The position numbers and the translations under genes are program-made. 64,000 bases of DNA from Betaproteobacteria bacterium (GTDB taxonomy: Bacteria > Pseudomonadota > Gammaproteobacteria > Burkholderiales > Usitatibacteraceae). The stretch lies in NCBI GenBank assembly GCA_016720855.1, contig JADKJU010000001.1, positions 613,501 to 677,500 of the forward strand, written 5' to 3'. Positions 63,689 to 64,000 of this stretch are shown piece after piece (position 1 is the stretch's first letter; every line of letters starts with the position of its first letter). The notes beneath the pieces are model-generated. The model was not told the origin of the DNA and made no database searches. It saw only the letters and a list, made by a program, of their open reading frames with translations.

Positions 63689-64000
63689 TGGCGGACCATC
63701 GATTCGCTGTCGGCCCAGCCTGCCTTCACCTTCACCCACAGCTCGAGGAAGACCTTGCCCTCGAAGAGCGCCTCCATCGCCACTCGGGCCTCCGTGCCGA
63801 TGCGCTTGAGCGTGGCCCCCTTCTCGCCGATGACGATCGCCTTGTGGCCCGGGCGGTCCACGTAGATCGTGGCCTGGATGCGCCGCATCGTGCCGTCCAT
63901 CTCGAAGTTCTCGATCACGACCGCGGTCGTGTAGGGCAGCTCGTCCCCCAGCAGGCGGAAGAGGCGCTCGCGCACGAGCTCGGCGGCGAGGAAACGCTCG
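63673..64000 (-). CDS. era: GTPase Era, C-terminal part
   Basis: Runs off the right edge; the last 109 codons are present. The type II KH domain is visible: ERLFRLLGDELPYTTAVVIE, RRIQATIYVDRPGHKAIVIG, EKGATLKRIGTEARVAMEAL, LELWVKVKAGWADSESMV. Binds the 3' end of 16S rRNA in 30S maturation. The GTPase domain lies outside the window. Confidence 0.95.
   Translation of the reverse strand, partial: ERFLAAELVRERLFRLLGDELPYTTAVVIENFEMDGTMRRIQATIYVDRPGHKAIVIGEKGATLKRIGTEARVAMEALFEGKVFLELWVKVKAGWADSESMVRQWGYE

Overview
This is a high-GC (about two-thirds G+C by eye) bacterial chromosome segment. Gene content and order point to a betaproteobacterium: the era-recO-pdxJ-acpS-nagZ-uvrC-pgsA-tRNA-Gly order at the right end is typical of that class, and a Hox-type hydrogenase, Bug-family tricarboxylate-binding proteins and type B PutA fit it. 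I cannot name the genus.

Layout. (1) 1-4702, minus strand: hoxFUYH plus the start of a maturation protease, a complete soluble NAD-linked [NiFe] hydrogenase (group 3d). (2) 4831-7898: tRNA-Leu(TAA), an ANTAR response regulator, a small membrane protein, a GGDEF diguanylate cyclase and a small secreted protein. (3) 8050-13625, minus: acetyl-CoA synthetase, E1-alpha, E1-beta and E2 of a 2-oxoacid dehydrogenase, an acyl carrier protein and Hsp20, with pyruvate phosphate dikinase divergent at 13773. This looks like an acetate/pyruvate/acetyl-CoA/PEP node. (4) 16569-17612: a perfect CRP-type palindrome ahead of a membrane protein with a degenerate GGDEF domain. (5) 17764-21181: a secreted protein with 14 RCC1 repeats and a C-terminal module shared with three other secreted proteins (34655-36370, 36386-38437, 47102-48820). 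(6) 21232-30813: tricarboxylate catabolism and uptake: gntR-tcuA-tcuB, divergent Bug binding protein and Ldh2-type dehydrogenase, FMN alpha-hydroxyacid oxidase, a second Bug protein, a solute-binding protein and a PrpF-type isomerase. (7) 30946-34617: putA. (8) 38686-48820: orphan EncFtn-like ferritin, fumC, YkgJ-like protein, RlmN-like methyltransferase, OmpA-family protein, YeiH-type exporter, two small envelope proteins, a methyltransferase and a MazG-like pyrophosphohydrolase. (9) 48931-58197: a roughly 9.1-kb integrative element wedged between tRNA-Cys(GCA) and tRNA-Gly(GCC). (10) 58237-64000, minus: pgsA, uvrC, nagZ, acpS, pdxJ, recO and the 3' end of era.

The most interesting region is the integrative element at 49057-58168. 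It is bounded by a 47-bp direct repeat of the tRNA-Gly 3' half and carries a tyrosine integrase next to the intact tRNA. Its main cargo is a very large STAND/NACHT-like NTPase interrupted by an IS481-type element with a CTAG target duplication. Removing the IS and one CTAG in silico restores one 1437-codon frame ending in a PD-(D/E)XK nuclease domain. A DUF2971-like gene follows, translationally coupled. I read this as a candidate defence operon inactivated or truncated by transposition. A second, intact IS3-family element has clipped the end of the integrase gene.

The second theme is a family of four secreted proteins with unrelated N-termini (one has two RCC1 propellers) and a common C-terminal module of two WWWN/GRGF repeats ending in Arg-Phe. 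The copies are nearly identical in DNA, and the oppositely oriented ones flank the tricarboxylate/putA block.
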